A stretch of DNA of 64,000 bases from Rhizobium oryziradicis (GTDB lineage Bacteria > Pseudomonadota > Alphaproteobacteria > Rhizobiales > Rhizobiaceae): contig NZ_MKIM01000027.1 in the NCBI RefSeq assembly GCF_001939045.1, positions 806,001 to 870,000 on the forward strand, read 5' to 3'. Below are positions 1 through 9,023 of this stretch, one piece after another; position 1 is the first letter of the stretch, and each line of letters starts with the position of its first letter. The notes beneath the pieces were generated by a model. The model had not been told where the DNA came from and searched no databases. It saw nothing but the letters and a program-made list of their open reading frames with translations. Both the position numbers and the translations under genes were made by a program.

Positions 1-222
1 AGCGATTGGACGGCGCTCAATCACTATTTGCTGCAATATCTGACGGATCCCACTGAGCGCGTCACCGCCATGGCCAGCGCATTTGCGGCGTCGCTGGAAC
101 TGGTGCGCGAGGGCAAGCTGGAAATTCGTCAAGACGGAGCCTTTCAGCCGATTTTCATGCGCGGTGGCAATGGCCGCATGGCAGATGGCAGTCTTGCCGT
201 CGCTGCCGCTCAACAGGGCTGA
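1..222 (+). CDS. scpA: ScpA, segregation and condensation protein A (3' end only)
   Basis: The reading frame is open from the window edge to TGA at 220-222 and gives the last 73 residues. The stretch ASLELVREGKLEIRQ followed by F-P-I-F-M-R is the typical ScpA C-terminal winged-helix end. ScpA is the kleisin of the Smc-ScpAB complex, bridging Smc heads to organise and segregate the chromosome. The scpB start codon follows four bases after the stop, so the two genes are cotranscribed. The 5' part lies outside the window. Confidence 0.85.
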   Translation, partial: SDWTALNHYLLQYLTDPTERVTAMASAFAASLELVREGKLEIRQDGAFQPIFMRGGNGRMADGSLAVAAAQQG

Positions 223-226
223 GACA

Positions 227-943
227 ATGACAACGGACGATCATGACGACGGGCAAAATCTGCAACAGCCATCGGCGGATTTAAGCGAGATCCGCCAGCG
301 TGAAGCTGCTCGAATTGCTGAAGCGCTGGTTTTTGCCTCGGCAGAGCCGGTGTCTGAGAGCTTTTTGGCAGAGCGCTTGCCGCGCAACACCGATGTTGGC
401 GCGCTGATGCGCAGCTTGCAGGCCGATTACGCGCCGCGCGGGGTGAATTTGCTACGCATTGACGGGCATTGGGCGTTTCGCACCGCGGCGGATCTGGCCT
501 TTGCGATTCGCAAAGAGGAGAGCGAGGTCAAAAAACTGTCGCGGGCGGCGTTGGAAGTGTTGGCCATTATTGCCTATCACCAGCCCGTCACACGCGCCGA
601 GATCGAAGATGTTCGCGGTGTGCAAACGTCCAAAGGCACAATCGATGTGTTGCTGGAAGCGGGCTGGGTGCGGTTTCGCGGCCGCAGGCGCACGCCGGGC
701 CGGCCGGTGACCTTTGGGACGACGCGGGATTTTCTTGACCACTTCGGCTTGGAAGAAATCAGAGACCTGCCAGGCATGGAAGAGCTCAAAGGGGCGGGGT
801 TGTTAACGGGCCGCATCCCGGCCAATTTTCATGTGCCCATGCCAACCGATGGTGTGGATCTGAACGAAGACGAAGATCCCATCACGCAACTCGATCTGGA
901 AGAGTTGGGTTTGCTCACGCCTCTTGATGAAAGAAATGACTGA
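227..943 (+). CDS. scpB: ScpB, segregation and condensation protein B
   Basis: 238 residues. Partner of ScpA in the Smc-ScpAB condensin. Seen: an acidic N-terminus, then tandem winged-helix regions with the family landmarks ALEVLAIIAYHQPVTRAEIE and RGVQTSKGTIDVLLE at about residues 120-155, and GRPVTFGTTRDFLDHFGLE near 170-190. The C-terminus is an acidic tail. The ATG at 227 is chosen because it sits just after the scpA stop; the frame is open further upstream but would overlap scpA by about 140 bases. Position and motifs agree, so the call is secure. Confidence 0.93.
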   Translation: MTTDDHDDGQNLQQPSADLSEIRQREAARIAEALVFASAEPVSESFLAERLPRNTDVGALMRSLQADYAPRGVNLLRIDGHWAFRTAADLAFAIRKEESEVKKLSRAALEVLAIIAYHQPVTRAEIEDVRGVQTSKGTIDVLLEAGWVRFRGRRRTPGRPVTFGTTRDFLDHFGLEEIRDLPGMEELKGAGLLTGRIPANFHVPMPTDGVDLNEDEDPITQLDLEELGLLTPLDERND

Positions 944-1104
944 TTTTGCCTGACAATCGCGTGAAATGTGCTGTGCATGTTGATGGTGTGGTCTTGGCGG
1001 CTTGCCTCTGTCGTTTTACCATGCCAAGCATGCGTGTAATTGTTGTTTGAAAAAGACGTGCAGAGATCTTACATGCGTAAGATCAAGGAAACAGGAGCGG
1101 GATC

Positions 1105-1299
1105 ATGGGATCTTTTAGTATGTGGCATTGGCTGATCGTTCTTGCGATCGTGCTGTTGTTGTTTGGTCGCGGTAAGATTCCCGATCTGATGGGCGACGTT
1201 GCCAAGGGCATCAAAAGTTTCAAAAAGGGCATGGCGGATGATGATGCCCCGGAGAAGCCGTCACAGACGGTGGACCACAAGGCTGACGATCATAAGTGA
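1105..1299 (+). CDS. tatA: TatA, twin-arginine translocase pore subunit
   Basis: 64 residues, with one N-terminal membrane helix (about residues 7-21, [20 protein letters not shown]) and an amphipathic helix after the FGRGKIP hinge, then an acidic and basic tail ([12 protein letters not shown] onward). This is the usual TatA length and architecture. TatA polymerises to pass folded proteins through the inner membrane. A purine-rich ribosome site (AGGAGCGGG) precedes the ATG. First gene of tatABC, 161 bases after scpB. Confidence 0.95.
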   Translation: MGSFSMWHWLIVLAIVLLLFGRGKIPDLMGDVAKGIKSFKKGMADDDAPEKPSQTVDHKADDHK

Positions 1300-1393
1300 T
1301 CGTTGAATAAATCTGCGCACAGGCGAGATTGTTCGCCTGTGAATATGACGTGAATAGGTCGCCGCTTGGCCGACGGCTTCGGGAGCCTGAAGA

Positions 1394-1993
1394 ATGCTGG
1401 ACATTGGCTGGAGCGAATTGCTGGTCATTGCGGTCATTTTGATCGTGGTGGTGGGTCCAAAAGACTTGCCTCCGATGCTGCGCGCATTCGGAAAAATGAC
1501 AACGCGCTTGCGCAAGACGGCGGGCGAGTTTCGCGCGCAGTTCGATGATGCCCTGCGCGAAGCCGATATGGATGATTTGCGCAAAACCATAGGCGATGCG
1601 CAAAAGCTCAATCCCGCCAATGCACTTCGCGACGCCATGAACCCGCTGCGGCAGATGGGGGCCGATATAAAGGCCGATTTGCAGCGCGCCACGCATGTCG
1701 ATCATTTTCCTCTTGCCGATGCGAGTGGAATTGCTGCAAGCGACCAGCCACTCGTGCCAATGACGGATGCCGATTTTCCGCCTCTTGGCCCGATTGACAA
1801 TCCACATCCATCGCAGTTTTCGCCGCGCGGGTCGGCATCTAGCCATAATCAGCGCGGTGGCAGTGGTGTGGGAAAATCTGCCCGCTCAAGACGTGAATTG
1901 ATTGTAACGCCGTCATCAGTGGCTCATGCGAGCGCCAAAGCCGCCTCAAGGTCTGCTGTTCGGAGAGCTTTCCGCAAAAGTGACCGTTCGTAA
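1394..1993 (+). CDS. tatB: TatB, twin-arginine translocase receptor subunit
   Basis: 199 residues. The N-terminus MLDIGWSELLVIAVILIVVV is the characteristic TatB helix, followed by GPKDLPPMLRAFGKMTTRLR, the conserved glycine-proline hinge and amphipathic helix. The rest is a variable charged and Pro/Ser-rich tail as in rhizobial TatB. TatB with TatC binds the twin-arginine signal peptide. Lies between tatA and tatC. The last 30 or so residues are Arg/Ser-rich. Confidence 0.94.
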   Translation: MLDIGWSELLVIAVILIVVVGPKDLPPMLRAFGKMTTRLRKTAGEFRAQFDDALREADMDDLRKTIGDAQKLNPANALRDAMNPLRQMGADIKADLQRATHVDHFPLADASGIAASDQPLVPMTDADFPPLGPIDNPHPSQFSPRGSASSHNQRGGSGVGKSARSRRELIVTPSSVAHASAKAASRSAVRRAFRKSDRS

Positions 1994-2030
1994 TACCTGA
2001 CCGTGATACCTGAGAAGTCAAGGATGAAGC

Positions 2031-2849
2031 ATGAGTGACATTGACGATAAACCGCAGCCACTTGTGGAGCATCTGGTTGAGCTGCGCTCTCGGCTGATCT
2101 GGTCGCTTGGCGCTTTTTTTGTTGCCTTCATCGTGTGCTTTTTCTTTGCGAAACACCTGTTCAATTTGCTGGTGATTCCTTACAAATGGGCGGTGCTTTG
2201 GGCGCATCTGGATGTTACCAAGGCCGAGTTGATCTACACTGCTCCGCAGGAGTTTTTCTTCACGCAGGTGAAGGTCTCCATGTTCTGCGCCATGGTGGTG
2301 TCCTTTCCGGTGATCGCGGCGCAAGTGTATAAATTCGTGGCTCCCGGCCTGTACAAGAATGAGCGCGCGGCTTTTCTTCCGTTTCTGATTGCCTCGCCTG
2401 TGTTGTTTCTGATGGGCGCGGCACTGGTTTATTTCTTCTTCACGCCGATGGTGATGTGGTTTTTCCTGGCAATGCAGCAAGCGCCGGGCCAAGGCGATGT
2501 TGCAATTTCGCTGATGCCCAAGGTGTCGGAATATCTCAGCCTCATCATGTCCTTGGTGTTTGCCTTTGGCCTGGTGTTTCAGTTGCCGGTGGTCACAACG
2601 CTTTTGGCGCGGGTTGGCATTTTGGAATCGAAATGGCTGGCCGAGAAACGCAAATACTTCATCGTGATCGCCTTTATTGCGGCTGCGATTTTGACCCCGC
2701 CTGATCCCATGTCCCAGATCGGTCTTGCACTGCCCACAATCCTTCTTTACGAAGTTTCCATCTACGCGGCAAAGCTGGTGGAACGTGGGCGGGCGAAGGC
2801 AGCAGCTTCCGAAGGCTCATCGTCAACCGATGTGGATGCGCGCGATTAA
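2031..2849 (+). CDS. tatC: TatC, twin-arginine translocase core subunit
   Basis: 272 residues with six predicted membrane helices. Family signatures: PLVEHLVELRSRLIWSLGAF at the N-terminus (signal-peptide binding surface with the conserved glutamate), FFFTQVKVSMFCAMVVSFP, and FVAPGLYKNERAAFLPF. TatC forms the substrate receptor with TatB. Completes the tatABC operon, 37 bases after tatB. The Ala/Ser-rich C-terminal tail is cytoplasmic. Confidence 0.96.
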   Translation: MSDIDDKPQPLVEHLVELRSRLIWSLGAFFVAFIVCFFFAKHLFNLLVIPYKWAVLWAHLDVTKAELIYTAPQEFFFTQVKVSMFCAMVVSFPVIAAQVYKFVAPGLYKNERAAFLPFLIASPVLFLMGAALVYFFFTPMVMWFFLAMQQAPGQGDVAISLMPKVSEYLSLIMSLVFAFGLVFQLPVVTTLLARVGILESKWLAEKRKYFIVIAFIAAAILTPPDPMSQIGLALPTILLYEVSIYAAKLVERGRAKAAASEGSSSTDVDARD

Positions 2850-2952
2850 GACGCGCGCGTCTCTTGTCGCAATAACCCCTGACGGGATCGGATGAAATTG
2901 GACCCGTTTGGTCAGCATAACGATCCCAGTCTGAATTGAAGATCTGGAAACG

Positions 2953-4236
2953 ATGCTCGATATTAAATGGATCCGTGAGAACCCCGAAGCTCTTGATCAG
3001 GCGCTGGCCAAGCGCAGTGCCGAGCCTTTGTCTGCCGGTCTGATCGCGCTGGACGAAAAGCGCCGCGCCATTGTGCAATCCATGCAGGACATGCAGTCGC
3101 GCCGCAATTCGGTGTCCAAGGAAATTGGCGCTGCCATGGCCGCCAAAAATTCGGAACTTGCCGGAAAACTGAAGGCCGAAGTGGCATCGCTGAAAGACAG
3201 CCTGCCTGCTGCAGAAGAAGAAGAGCGCAGGCTGACAGCAGAGCTGAATGATGCCCTGTCGCGCATTCCAAACATTCCGCATGAGGATGTGCCGGTTGGC
3301 AAGGATGAGCATGACAATGTGGTGACCCGCGTGGTTGGCCAAAAGCCCGGTTGGAATCATCCGGCACAAGAGCATCCCGAAATTGGCGAAGCGCTGGGCT
3401 ATATGGATTTCGAGCGGGCCGCCAAGCTTTCTGGCGCACGCTTTACCGTGCTCACGGGCCCTCTGGCCCGGCTTGAGCGCGCCATTGGTCAGTTCATGAT
3501 TGATCTGCATACCAGCGAGCATGGCTACACCGAAGTGTCGTCGCCGTTGATGGTGCGCGATGAGGCCATGTTTGGCACCGGGCAATTGCCAAAGTTTGCC
3601 GAAGACCTTTTCAAAACCACAGATGGTCGCTGGCTTATTCCGACTGCCGAAGTGACGCTGACCAATCTGGTGGCCGGAGAGATTCTGGATCAGGAAAAAC
3701 TGCCGCTGCGCTTTACCGCGCTGACGCCATCTTTCCGCTCAGAGGCCGGTTCTGCCGGTCGCGATACCCGCGGCATGTTGCGCCAGCATCAGTTCTGGAA
3801 ATGCGAGCTGGTGTCGATCACCGATGCAGAGAGCGCTATGGCTGAGCATGAACGCATGACGGCCTGCGCCGAGGAAGTGCTCAAGCGCCTTGGTCTGCAT
3901 TTCCGCACCATGACGCTGTGCTCTGGCGATATGGGCTTTGGTGCGATCAAGACCTACGACCTTGAAGTCTGGTTGCCAGGCCAAAACACCTTCCGCGAAA
4001 TCTCGTCCTGCTCTGTTTGTGGTGATTTTCAGGGTCGTCGCATGAATGCGCGTTATCGCAACAAGGACGGCAAGGGCACCAGCTTTGTTCATACGCTGAA
4101 TGGTTCTGGTACGGCGGTTGGTCGCTGCCTCATTGCGGTTATGGAAAATTATCTCAATGAAGATGGTTCCATCACTGTTCCTGACGTTCTTCTGCCATAT
4201 ATGGATGGCTTGAAGAAGATCGAGAAAGCTTCTTGA
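2953..4236 (+). CDS. serS: Seryl-tRNA synthetase
   Basis: 427 residues, normal length. The N-terminal coiled-coil arm (about 1-110) recognises the long variable arm of tRNA-Ser. The class II catalytic core has motif 2 [20 protein letters not shown] at about residues 260-280 and motif 3 around [17 protein letters not shown] at about 385-402. It charges tRNA-Ser with serine in the cytoplasm. The ATG at 2953 gives [12 protein letters not shown], the standard family start. It follows tatC, as in other rhizobia, and precedes surE. Confidence 0.97.
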   Translation: MLDIKWIRENPEALDQALAKRSAEPLSAGLIALDEKRRAIVQSMQDMQSRRNSVSKEIGAAMAAKNSELAGKLKAEVASLKDSLPAAEEEERRLTAELNDALSRIPNIPHEDVPVGKDEHDNVVTRVVGQKPGWNHPAQEHPEIGEALGYMDFERAAKLSGARFTVLTGPLARLERAIGQFMIDLHTSEHGYTEVSSPLMVRDEAMFGTGQLPKFAEDLFKTTDGRWLIPTAEVTLTNLVAGEILDQEKLPLRFTALTPSFRSEAGSAGRDTRGMLRQHQFWKCELVSITDAESAMAEHERMTACAEEVLKRLGLHFRTMTLCSGDMGFGAIKTYDLEVWLPGQNTFREISSCSVCGDFQGRRMNARYRNKDGKGTSFVHTLNGSGTAVGRCLIAVMENYLNEDGSITVPDVLLPYMDGLKKIEKAS

Positions 4237-4255
4237 TCAAACGTTATTTGTTTTC

Positions 4256-4304
4256 GTTTGTCTGATCAGAAAAACCGGGTTCCACTTTTTCTTGACAAAC
4301 TCTA
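4256..4304 (+). repeat. Intergenic palindromic repeat, family P (copy 1)
   Basis: Arms GTTTGTC (4256-4262) and GACAAAC (4294-4300) flank a core with TCTGATCAGA and a CCGG-containing stretch. A second copy with about six differences lies at 44204-44252. It sits between serS and surE, ending about ten bases before the surE start. It resembles the short mosaic palindromes common between rhizobial genes; no function is visible. Confidence 0.7.
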
Positions 4305-4314
4305 GGATCACGTG

Positions 4315-5085
4315 ATGCGCATTTTGCTCACCAATGACGACGGTATTCATGCGGATGGACTTGCCGTTTTGGAGCGGATTGCGCACACGCTGAGCGATGA
4401 TGTCTGGGTGGTTGCGCCCGAAACAGACCAGAGCGGACTTGCTCATTCGCTGACCCTGTCGGAGCCATTGCGGCTGCGACAGATGGGCGAGAAGCGCTTT
4501 GCCCTGCGCGGCACGCCTACAGATTGCGTTATCATGGCTATTCGCAAGGTTATGGACCGAAAGCCTGATCTCGTGCTCTCAGGCGTCAATGCCGGAGCCA
4601 ATCTTGCGGATGACGTGACCTATTCGGGAACTGTTGCCGGTGCCATTGAGGGCACGGTGCATGGCATTCGCTCTTTTGCGCTCAGTCAGGCCTATAGCTA
4701 TGAGCCGGGAGCCCCCATTCCATGGCATGTGGCCGAAACCTTTGCCCCTGAGCTGATTGCCAAATTGATGAGCGTTGATTTGCCGCCGGGCACATTGCTC
4801 AATCTGAATTTTCCCCACTGCGAACCAGACGAGGTTCAAGGTGTGGAGGTGACCGCGCAGGGCAAGCTGGAGTTTGGCTTGAGCGTTGAAGAGCGCACGG
4901 ACGGCCGTGGCTTTCCCTATTATTGGCTGCGGTTTGGCGATCGCAAAGGAAATTTCCGCTCAGGAACGGATATTCGGGCGATTCGCGAGGGCCAGATTTC
5001 GGTAACCCCTTTGAAATTGGATATGACGGATTATTCTGTTCAGGATAATATTGCGCAAGCGCTGGCGACCGGAGTCGTATCTTGA
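4315..5085 (+). CDS. surE: SurE, 5'/3'-nucleotidase
   Basis: 256 residues. [16 protein letters not shown] carries the metal-binding Asp-Asp of the SurE family, and [10 protein letters not shown] and [20 protein letters not shown] are the second and third conserved blocks. SurE is a divalent-metal-dependent phosphatase of nucleoside monophosphates and related phosphoesters, linked to stationary-phase survival. The ATG at 4315 is preferred because the family begins with [10 protein letters not shown]; a GTG lies one codon upstream. The stop overlaps the pcm start by four bases, so the two are translationally coupled. Confidence 0.95.
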   Translation: MRILLTNDDGIHADGLAVLERIAHTLSDDVWVVAPETDQSGLAHSLTLSEPLRLRQMGEKRFALRGTPTDCVIMAIRKVMDRKPDLVLSGVNAGANLADDVTYSGTVAGAIEGTVHGIRSFALSQAYSYEPGAPIPWHVAETFAPELIAKLMSVDLPPGTLLNLNFPHCEPDEVQGVEVTAQGKLEFGLSVEERTDGRGFPYYWLRFGDRKGNFRSGTDIRAIREGQISVTPLKLDMTDYSVQDNIAQALATGVVS

Positions 5086-5735
5086 AATCTGCAATGATGG
5101 AACGAGAGGGCTTTGCTGCACTGGTGTTGCGGCTGAGGTCCGAAGGCATATCCGATATCAATCTGTTGACGGCGGTTGAACAAACGCCGCGCTCCAGATT
5201 TGTTGCGCATCATCTGGCAGAACATGCTTATTCCAGCCGAACCATTCCGATTGAATGCGGCTCTTTTCTGGAAGGGGCTGATCTTGCCGTGCGGCTGTTG
5301 CATCGCTTACGCATTGGGGCTGGGCAGCGCGTGCTTGAGATTGGCACAGGCAGCGGCTTCATGACCGCCGTTCTCGGGCGCATTGTCGAGCGAGTCATTT
5401 CTGTCGAGCGTTACAAGACGCTTGTGGAGGAGGCGCAAACGCGACTGGATCAGTTCTCGATTCGCAACGTGATTTTACGCCAGGGCGATGGCAGCAACGG
5501 ATTGCCGGGTGAGGGCACCTTTGACCGCATTATCGCAACGGCCGCTTTTCCTGCTATCCCCAAGACGTTCACCGAGCAATTGGTGCATAATGGCATTTTG
5601 ATGTGCCCGGTCATGGTCGATGATGAACGGTGCGTGATGGTGCGGCTGACCCGCACTGGCAGCCGATTCGAGCGTGAAGATCTGTTCGAGGTGCCTTACC
5701 TGCCACTGACACCGCATATTGCCTCTTATTTGTAA
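5082..5735 (+). CDS. pcm: Protein-L-isoaspartate O-methyltransferase
   Basis: 217 residues from a TTG start that overlaps the surE stop; ATGs at 5094 and 5097 are possible alternatives. The SAM-binding motif I is [18 protein letters not shown] at about residues 84-101. TPRSRFV and the glycine-rich [21 protein letters not shown] block are also typical. The enzyme methylates L-isoaspartyl residues in damaged proteins to start their repair. The surE-pcm-LytM order echoes surE-pcm-nlpD of gammaproteobacteria. Confidence 0.93.
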   Translation: MKSAMMEREGFAALVLRLRSEGISDINLLTAVEQTPRSRFVAHHLAEHAYSSRTIPIECGSFLEGADLAVRLLHRLRIGAGQRVLEIGTGSGFMTAVLGRIVERVISVERYKTLVEEAQTRLDQFSIRNVILRQGDGSNGLPGEGTFDRIIATAAFPAIPKTFTEQLVHNGILMCPVMVDDERCVMVRLTRTGSRFEREDLFEVPYLPLTPHIASYL

Positions 5736-5903
5736 GGGGCCTTTTTTGTAAGGGTTTCACGCCCTGCAAATCCTGCCGAAAAATGTCGCATTTACCAATG
5801 ATTCACTAAAAAGCTTCCCAAGAAGTGATCCCGGTTAACCAGCCGGTAACACTAACGCGCTTTAATATATTCCAAGTTAGTTGCGTCGTTAGTGGATTGT
5901 ATC

Positions 5904-7481
5904 ATGCGTCAGAGTCACTCTCCAAAATCCGGCATCCCCTTTGCCAAATTGCTGTGGGTCGCTCTTATGGCGAGTGCGGCAACTGGCTGTAGCTCCGATT
6001 CGTCTCGTTTTGCAGGCTTGTTTTCAAGCAAGGACACGATGTCGACGGCCTCCGTTGGCCAGCGTCCGAGCGTCATGAACAATGCGCCTGTGCCAATGGC
6101 TGATGTGAGCAATTCGGGTGGCACCTATGCGCCCCAAACCGCATCGGCTGGCGGCGATTATGGCAATCGGCAACAGGCGATGGCACAACCTTACCCGAGC
6201 CAGCAAACCTATTCGCCAGCGCGCCGTGCTTCTTCGGCTGTGCAGGTGCAAAAGTCAGATCTCGCCCCACCGCCTGGCTCTAGCGCATCAAGCGGGCCGA
6301 TTTCAGAGCGTCGACAGACGGCATCTGCGCAGCCATTCCCTTCTGCCAATGCGCAAAATGATCAACAGGACGGTTTGAAAACCGCCACTGTTCCGCATGC
6401 GGCAAACCCGGAAAGCATCAACCGCAGCAGCAACGGCTGGAGCACGGAAAATGCACCCCGCGTGGTGTTGAAGCCGGGTGAAAGTCTGGCGGCGCTGTCC
6501 AGACGCTATGGCGTTCCGGAAAAAGAAATTGTCAAGGCCAATGGCCTGTCCAGCGCAAGTGCTGCCCGTCCGGGTCAGTCCATCGTGATTCCAACCTTTG
6601 GCGCGCGCAGCACGGCCGCACGGTCTGCTGCCGCCGAAGGCTCCTTGCTGCCGCCGGGTCAAAACCCGACACCTATGCCACGCGGTGAGGAAAAACTTGC
6701 CGTATTGCCCACAAACCCGAAACTGCGCGATAAGGCGAAAGCGGAGATTGCATCTGCAAACGCCAGCAACGCAGAAGGCAGCGGCAATACACCGCCAGCA
6801 GGTGGCACCTATGTGGTGAAGCCGGGCGATTCGCTCAACAAGATCGCCCAACGCAACGGGGTGTCGGTGGCCGCTCTCAAGCAGGCCAATGGCTTGAATG
6901 CCCAAGGTGTGCGCGTTGGTCAGACATTGAATTTGCCAGCCGCCAGTGACAAGCCGGTGGTAACGCAGGTCAGCACAGGCACGCTCTCGGCAAAAGCTGA
7001 GGCCCCCAAGGTGGCGGATGCACCAAAGGCGGCTGCTGCGCCCACCAAATCTGTCACAGAAGTTGCCTCGACGGATCCAGGTGCCACAGCACCCGAAGCA
7101 ACGGGCATTGGTAAATATCGCTGGCCGGTGCGCGGCGCAGTGGTTGCTGCTTTCGGTGCCAATGTTGGTGGCAAGCGCAACGATGGTATTGATATTTCCG
7201 TCCCCAATGGCACGCCGATCAAAGCCGCTGAAAATGGCGTGGTGATCTATGCTGGCAATGGCCTGAAGGAATTGGGCAACACCGTTCTAGTGCGCCACGA
7301 TGATGGAACCGTGACCGTTTATGGCCACGCCAGCAACATTTCTGTGCAGCGCGGCCAAAAGGTGCAGCGCGGCCAGCAGGTTGCCACATCTGGCATGAGC
7401 GGTAACGCCACCCAGCCCACATTGCATTTCGAGGTTCGCAAGGACGCGACCCCGGTAAACCCAATGACATTCCTCGAATAG
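5904..7481 (+). CDS. LysM and M23/LytM domain lipoprotein (NlpD/DipM-like)
   Basis: 525 residues. A lipoprotein-like signal ends at Thr-Gly-Cys (about residue 29). A long Ser/Ala/Pro/Gln-rich linker follows. LysM domains lie at about 186-231 (KPGESLAALSRRYGV) and 301-346 (KPGDSLNKIAQRNGV), and an M23 domain at about 415-525. The first metal ligand His is replaced by Asn (RNDGIDIS), while YGHAS and LHFEVR keep their His. This is the degenerate pattern of NlpD, which activates amidases rather than cutting peptidoglycan itself. Expected role: cell-wall splitting at division. The start chosen is the ATG at 5904; a GTG lies four codons upstream. Confidence 0.88.
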   Translation: MRQSHSPKSGIPFAKLLWVALMASAATGCSSDSSRFAGLFSSKDTMSTASVGQRPSVMNNAPVPMADVSNSGGTYAPQTASAGGDYGNRQQAMAQPYPSQQTYSPARRASSAVQVQKSDLAPPPGSSASSGPISERRQTASAQPFPSANAQNDQQDGLKTATVPHAANPESINRSSNGWSTENAPRVVLKPGESLAALSRRYGVPEKEIVKANGLSSASAARPGQSIVIPTFGARSTAARSAAAEGSLLPPGQNPTPMPRGEEKLAVLPTNPKLRDKAKAEIASANASNAEGSGNTPPAGGTYVVKPGDSLNKIAQRNGVSVAALKQANGLNAQGVRVGQTLNLPAASDKPVVTQVSTGTLSAKAEAPKVADAPKAAAAPTKSVTEVASTDPGATAPEATGIGKYRWPVRGAVVAAFGANVGGKRNDGIDISVPNGTPIKAAENGVVIYAGNGLKELGNTVLVRHDDGTVTVYGHASNISVQRGQKVQRGQQVATSGMSGNATQPTLHFEVRKDATPVNPMTFLE

Positions 7482-7510
7482 AGCATGTCGCGTTTCAGGT
7501 CGGTTGGAGA

Positions 7511-7538
7511 AAGACCCGGTTTCAGGCCGGGTCTTTTT
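7511..7538 (+). terminator. Rho-independent terminator after the LysM/M23 gene
   Basis: Stem GACCCGG (7513-7519) with CCGGGTC (7527-7533), a seven-base loop, then five T. It begins about 30 bases after the stop and just before the 3' end of the convergent DUF815 gene. Confidence 0.85.
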
Positions 7539-7542
7539 CGTT

Positions 7543-8412
7543 TCAGGCGTTGGAAATATCCACCCGCAGGCGGCCTGCCAGATCCTGAATATATTGCCAT
7601 GCCACGCGGCCAGAGCGTGCGCCGCGGGTTGTGGCCCATTCCAGCGCTTCGGCGTGAAGTTTCTCGGTGGGCAGTGGCAGGTTGAAATGGCTGGCGTAGC
7701 CGTCAATCATGGTGAGGTAATCGTCCTGGCTGCATTTGTGAAAACCCAGCCACAGACCAAAACGGTCAGACAGCGATACCTTTTCTTCAACCGCTTCTGA
7801 TGGATTGATGGCGGTGGATTGCTCATTTTCCATCATGTTGCGGGGCAACAGGTGGCGGCGATTGGATGTGGCGTAGAACAGAACATTGTCTGGCCGTCCC
7901 TCAATGCCACCGTCCAAAGCTGCTTTCAAAGATTTATAGGCTGTGTCGTCGTGATCAAAGGACAGATCATCACAAAAAATGATGGCGCGTTGGCCGCTGG
8001 TTTTCAACAGATCGAGCAGGACAGGCAGCGAGGCGATATCCTCGCGGTGGACCTCAATCAGCTTCATGGCAACGCCCGATGTTTTGCACACATCGGCGTG
8101 CACGGCTTTGACCAAGGATGATTTGCCCATACCACGCGCGCCCCAAAGCAGCACATTGTTGGCCGCAAAACCTTGCGCAAAGCGCTCGGTGTTTTCATGC
8201 AGGATGTCGCGGACCCGATCAACACCACGGATGAGGGTGAGGGCGACCCGGTTTGGCCGCGCCACGGGCTGAAGCCTGGCACCGGTTGGATGCCACACAA
8301 AGCACTCTGCCGCCGTCCAGTCATTGATGGCGTTTGGCGGTCCTGCCACACGCTCCATTGCGTCTGCCAGACGTTTGACTTCCATTAAGAGCAGGGTGAG
8401 CGTATCGGTCAT
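7543..8412 (-). CDS. DUF815 family P-loop ATPase
   Basis: 289 residues. Walker A is GARGMGKSSLVKAV at about residues 92-105, and IIFCDDLSFD is a Walker B-like strand near 150. DTAYKSLKAALDGGIEGRPDNV and FYATSNRRHLLP are typical of the DUF815 AAA-related family. The molecular role is unknown. The start at 8412 (MTDTLTLLLMEVKRL) is preferred; the frame continues 15 codons upstream with another ATG. Convergent with the LysM/M23 gene and divergent from yajC. Confidence 0.87.
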   Translation of the reverse strand: MTDTLTLLLMEVKRLADAMERVAGPPNAINDWTAAECFVWHPTGARLQPVARPNRVALTLIRGVDRVRDILHENTERFAQGFAANNVLLWGARGMGKSSLVKAVHADVCKTSGVAMKLIEVHREDIASLPVLLDLLKTSGQRAIIFCDDLSFDHDDTAYKSLKAALDGGIEGRPDNVLFYATSNRRHLLPRNMMENEQSTAINPSEAVEEKVSLSDRFGLWLGFHKCSQDDYLTMIDGYASHFNLPLPTEKLHAEALEWATTRGARSGRVAWQYIQDLAGRLRVDISNA

Positions 8413-8620
8413 GGTCCGCCTCATTCTTGGGGGTGAGAGGGTAAATTGCGTGTGCATTCATGCCGCTACCATGGCGAAATGGGGCTCGAAAGTGTATTAG
8501 CCTTGGATTCGGTACGCAAAGCCGCTGTTTCTGTTGCAATTGTGGCATGTCTTACTATATTCCGGCGGCAAAACAGGGGGCATCCAGCTCTTTGCGGCCC
8601 CGGTTCCGAAGGAGTTTTTC

Positions 8621-8962
8621 ATGTTTATTACCCAAGCATTCGCTCAGGATGCAGCACCAGCCGCTGGCGGCTTTGGCTCCGGCATGGAGATGCTGTTTCT
8701 TTTCGCGCCTTTGATGGTGATCTGGTATTTTCTGCTGATCCGTCCGCAGCGCAACCAGATGAAGAAGCGCAATGAGACCCTTTCCGCCATTCGCCGTGGC
8801 GATCAGGTGGTCTTGGGTGGCGGTCTTATTGGTAAAGTGAGCAAGGTCATTGATGACGGCGAGCTTGAAGTTGAGATTGCTGATGGCGTCAAGGTTCGCG
8901 CGCTGCGCAGCCTGATTGCAGAAGTTCGGGTCAAGGGCGAGCCGGTTAAAGCCGACGCCTGA
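8621..8962 (+). CDS. yajC: YajC, Sec translocase accessory subunit
   Basis: 113 residues. One membrane helix (about 23-41, LFAPLMVIWYFLLIRPQR) is followed by a small cytoplasmic domain with the RRGDQVVLGGGLIGKV block. YajC associates with SecDF-YidC at the SecYEG channel. The ATG at 8621 has a strong ribosome site (AAGGAG at 8608-8613). The frame is open upstream, but this start matches the family. It is followed by a terminator hairpin and then secDF. Confidence 0.95.
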   Translation: MFITQAFAQDAAPAAGGFGSGMEMLFLFAPLMVIWYFLLIRPQRNQMKKRNETLSAIRRGDQVVLGGGLIGKVSKVIDDGELEVEIADGVKVRALRSLIAEVRVKGEPVKADA

Positions 8963-8977
8963 TAGCCTTTTGCTGAA

Positions 8978-9008
8978 GGCCGCCCTTTGAGAAGGGCGGC
9001 CGTTTTTT
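8978..9008 (+). terminator. Strong hairpin with T6 between yajC and secDF
   Basis: A ten-base perfect stem (GGCCGCCCTT with AAGGGCGGCC), a four-base loop and TTTTTT at 9003-9008. It ends only 15 bases before the secDF start, so secDF either has read-through expression or its ribosome site lies next to the terminator. Confidence 0.85.
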
Positions 9009-9023
9009 ATCTTTAGATCCGAG

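Noticed and set aside
5833..5850. GTTAACCAGCCGGTAAC resembling a CtrA site before the LysM/M23 gene
   Set aside because: Only the TTAACC half fits; the second half-site TTAA at the right spacing is missing.
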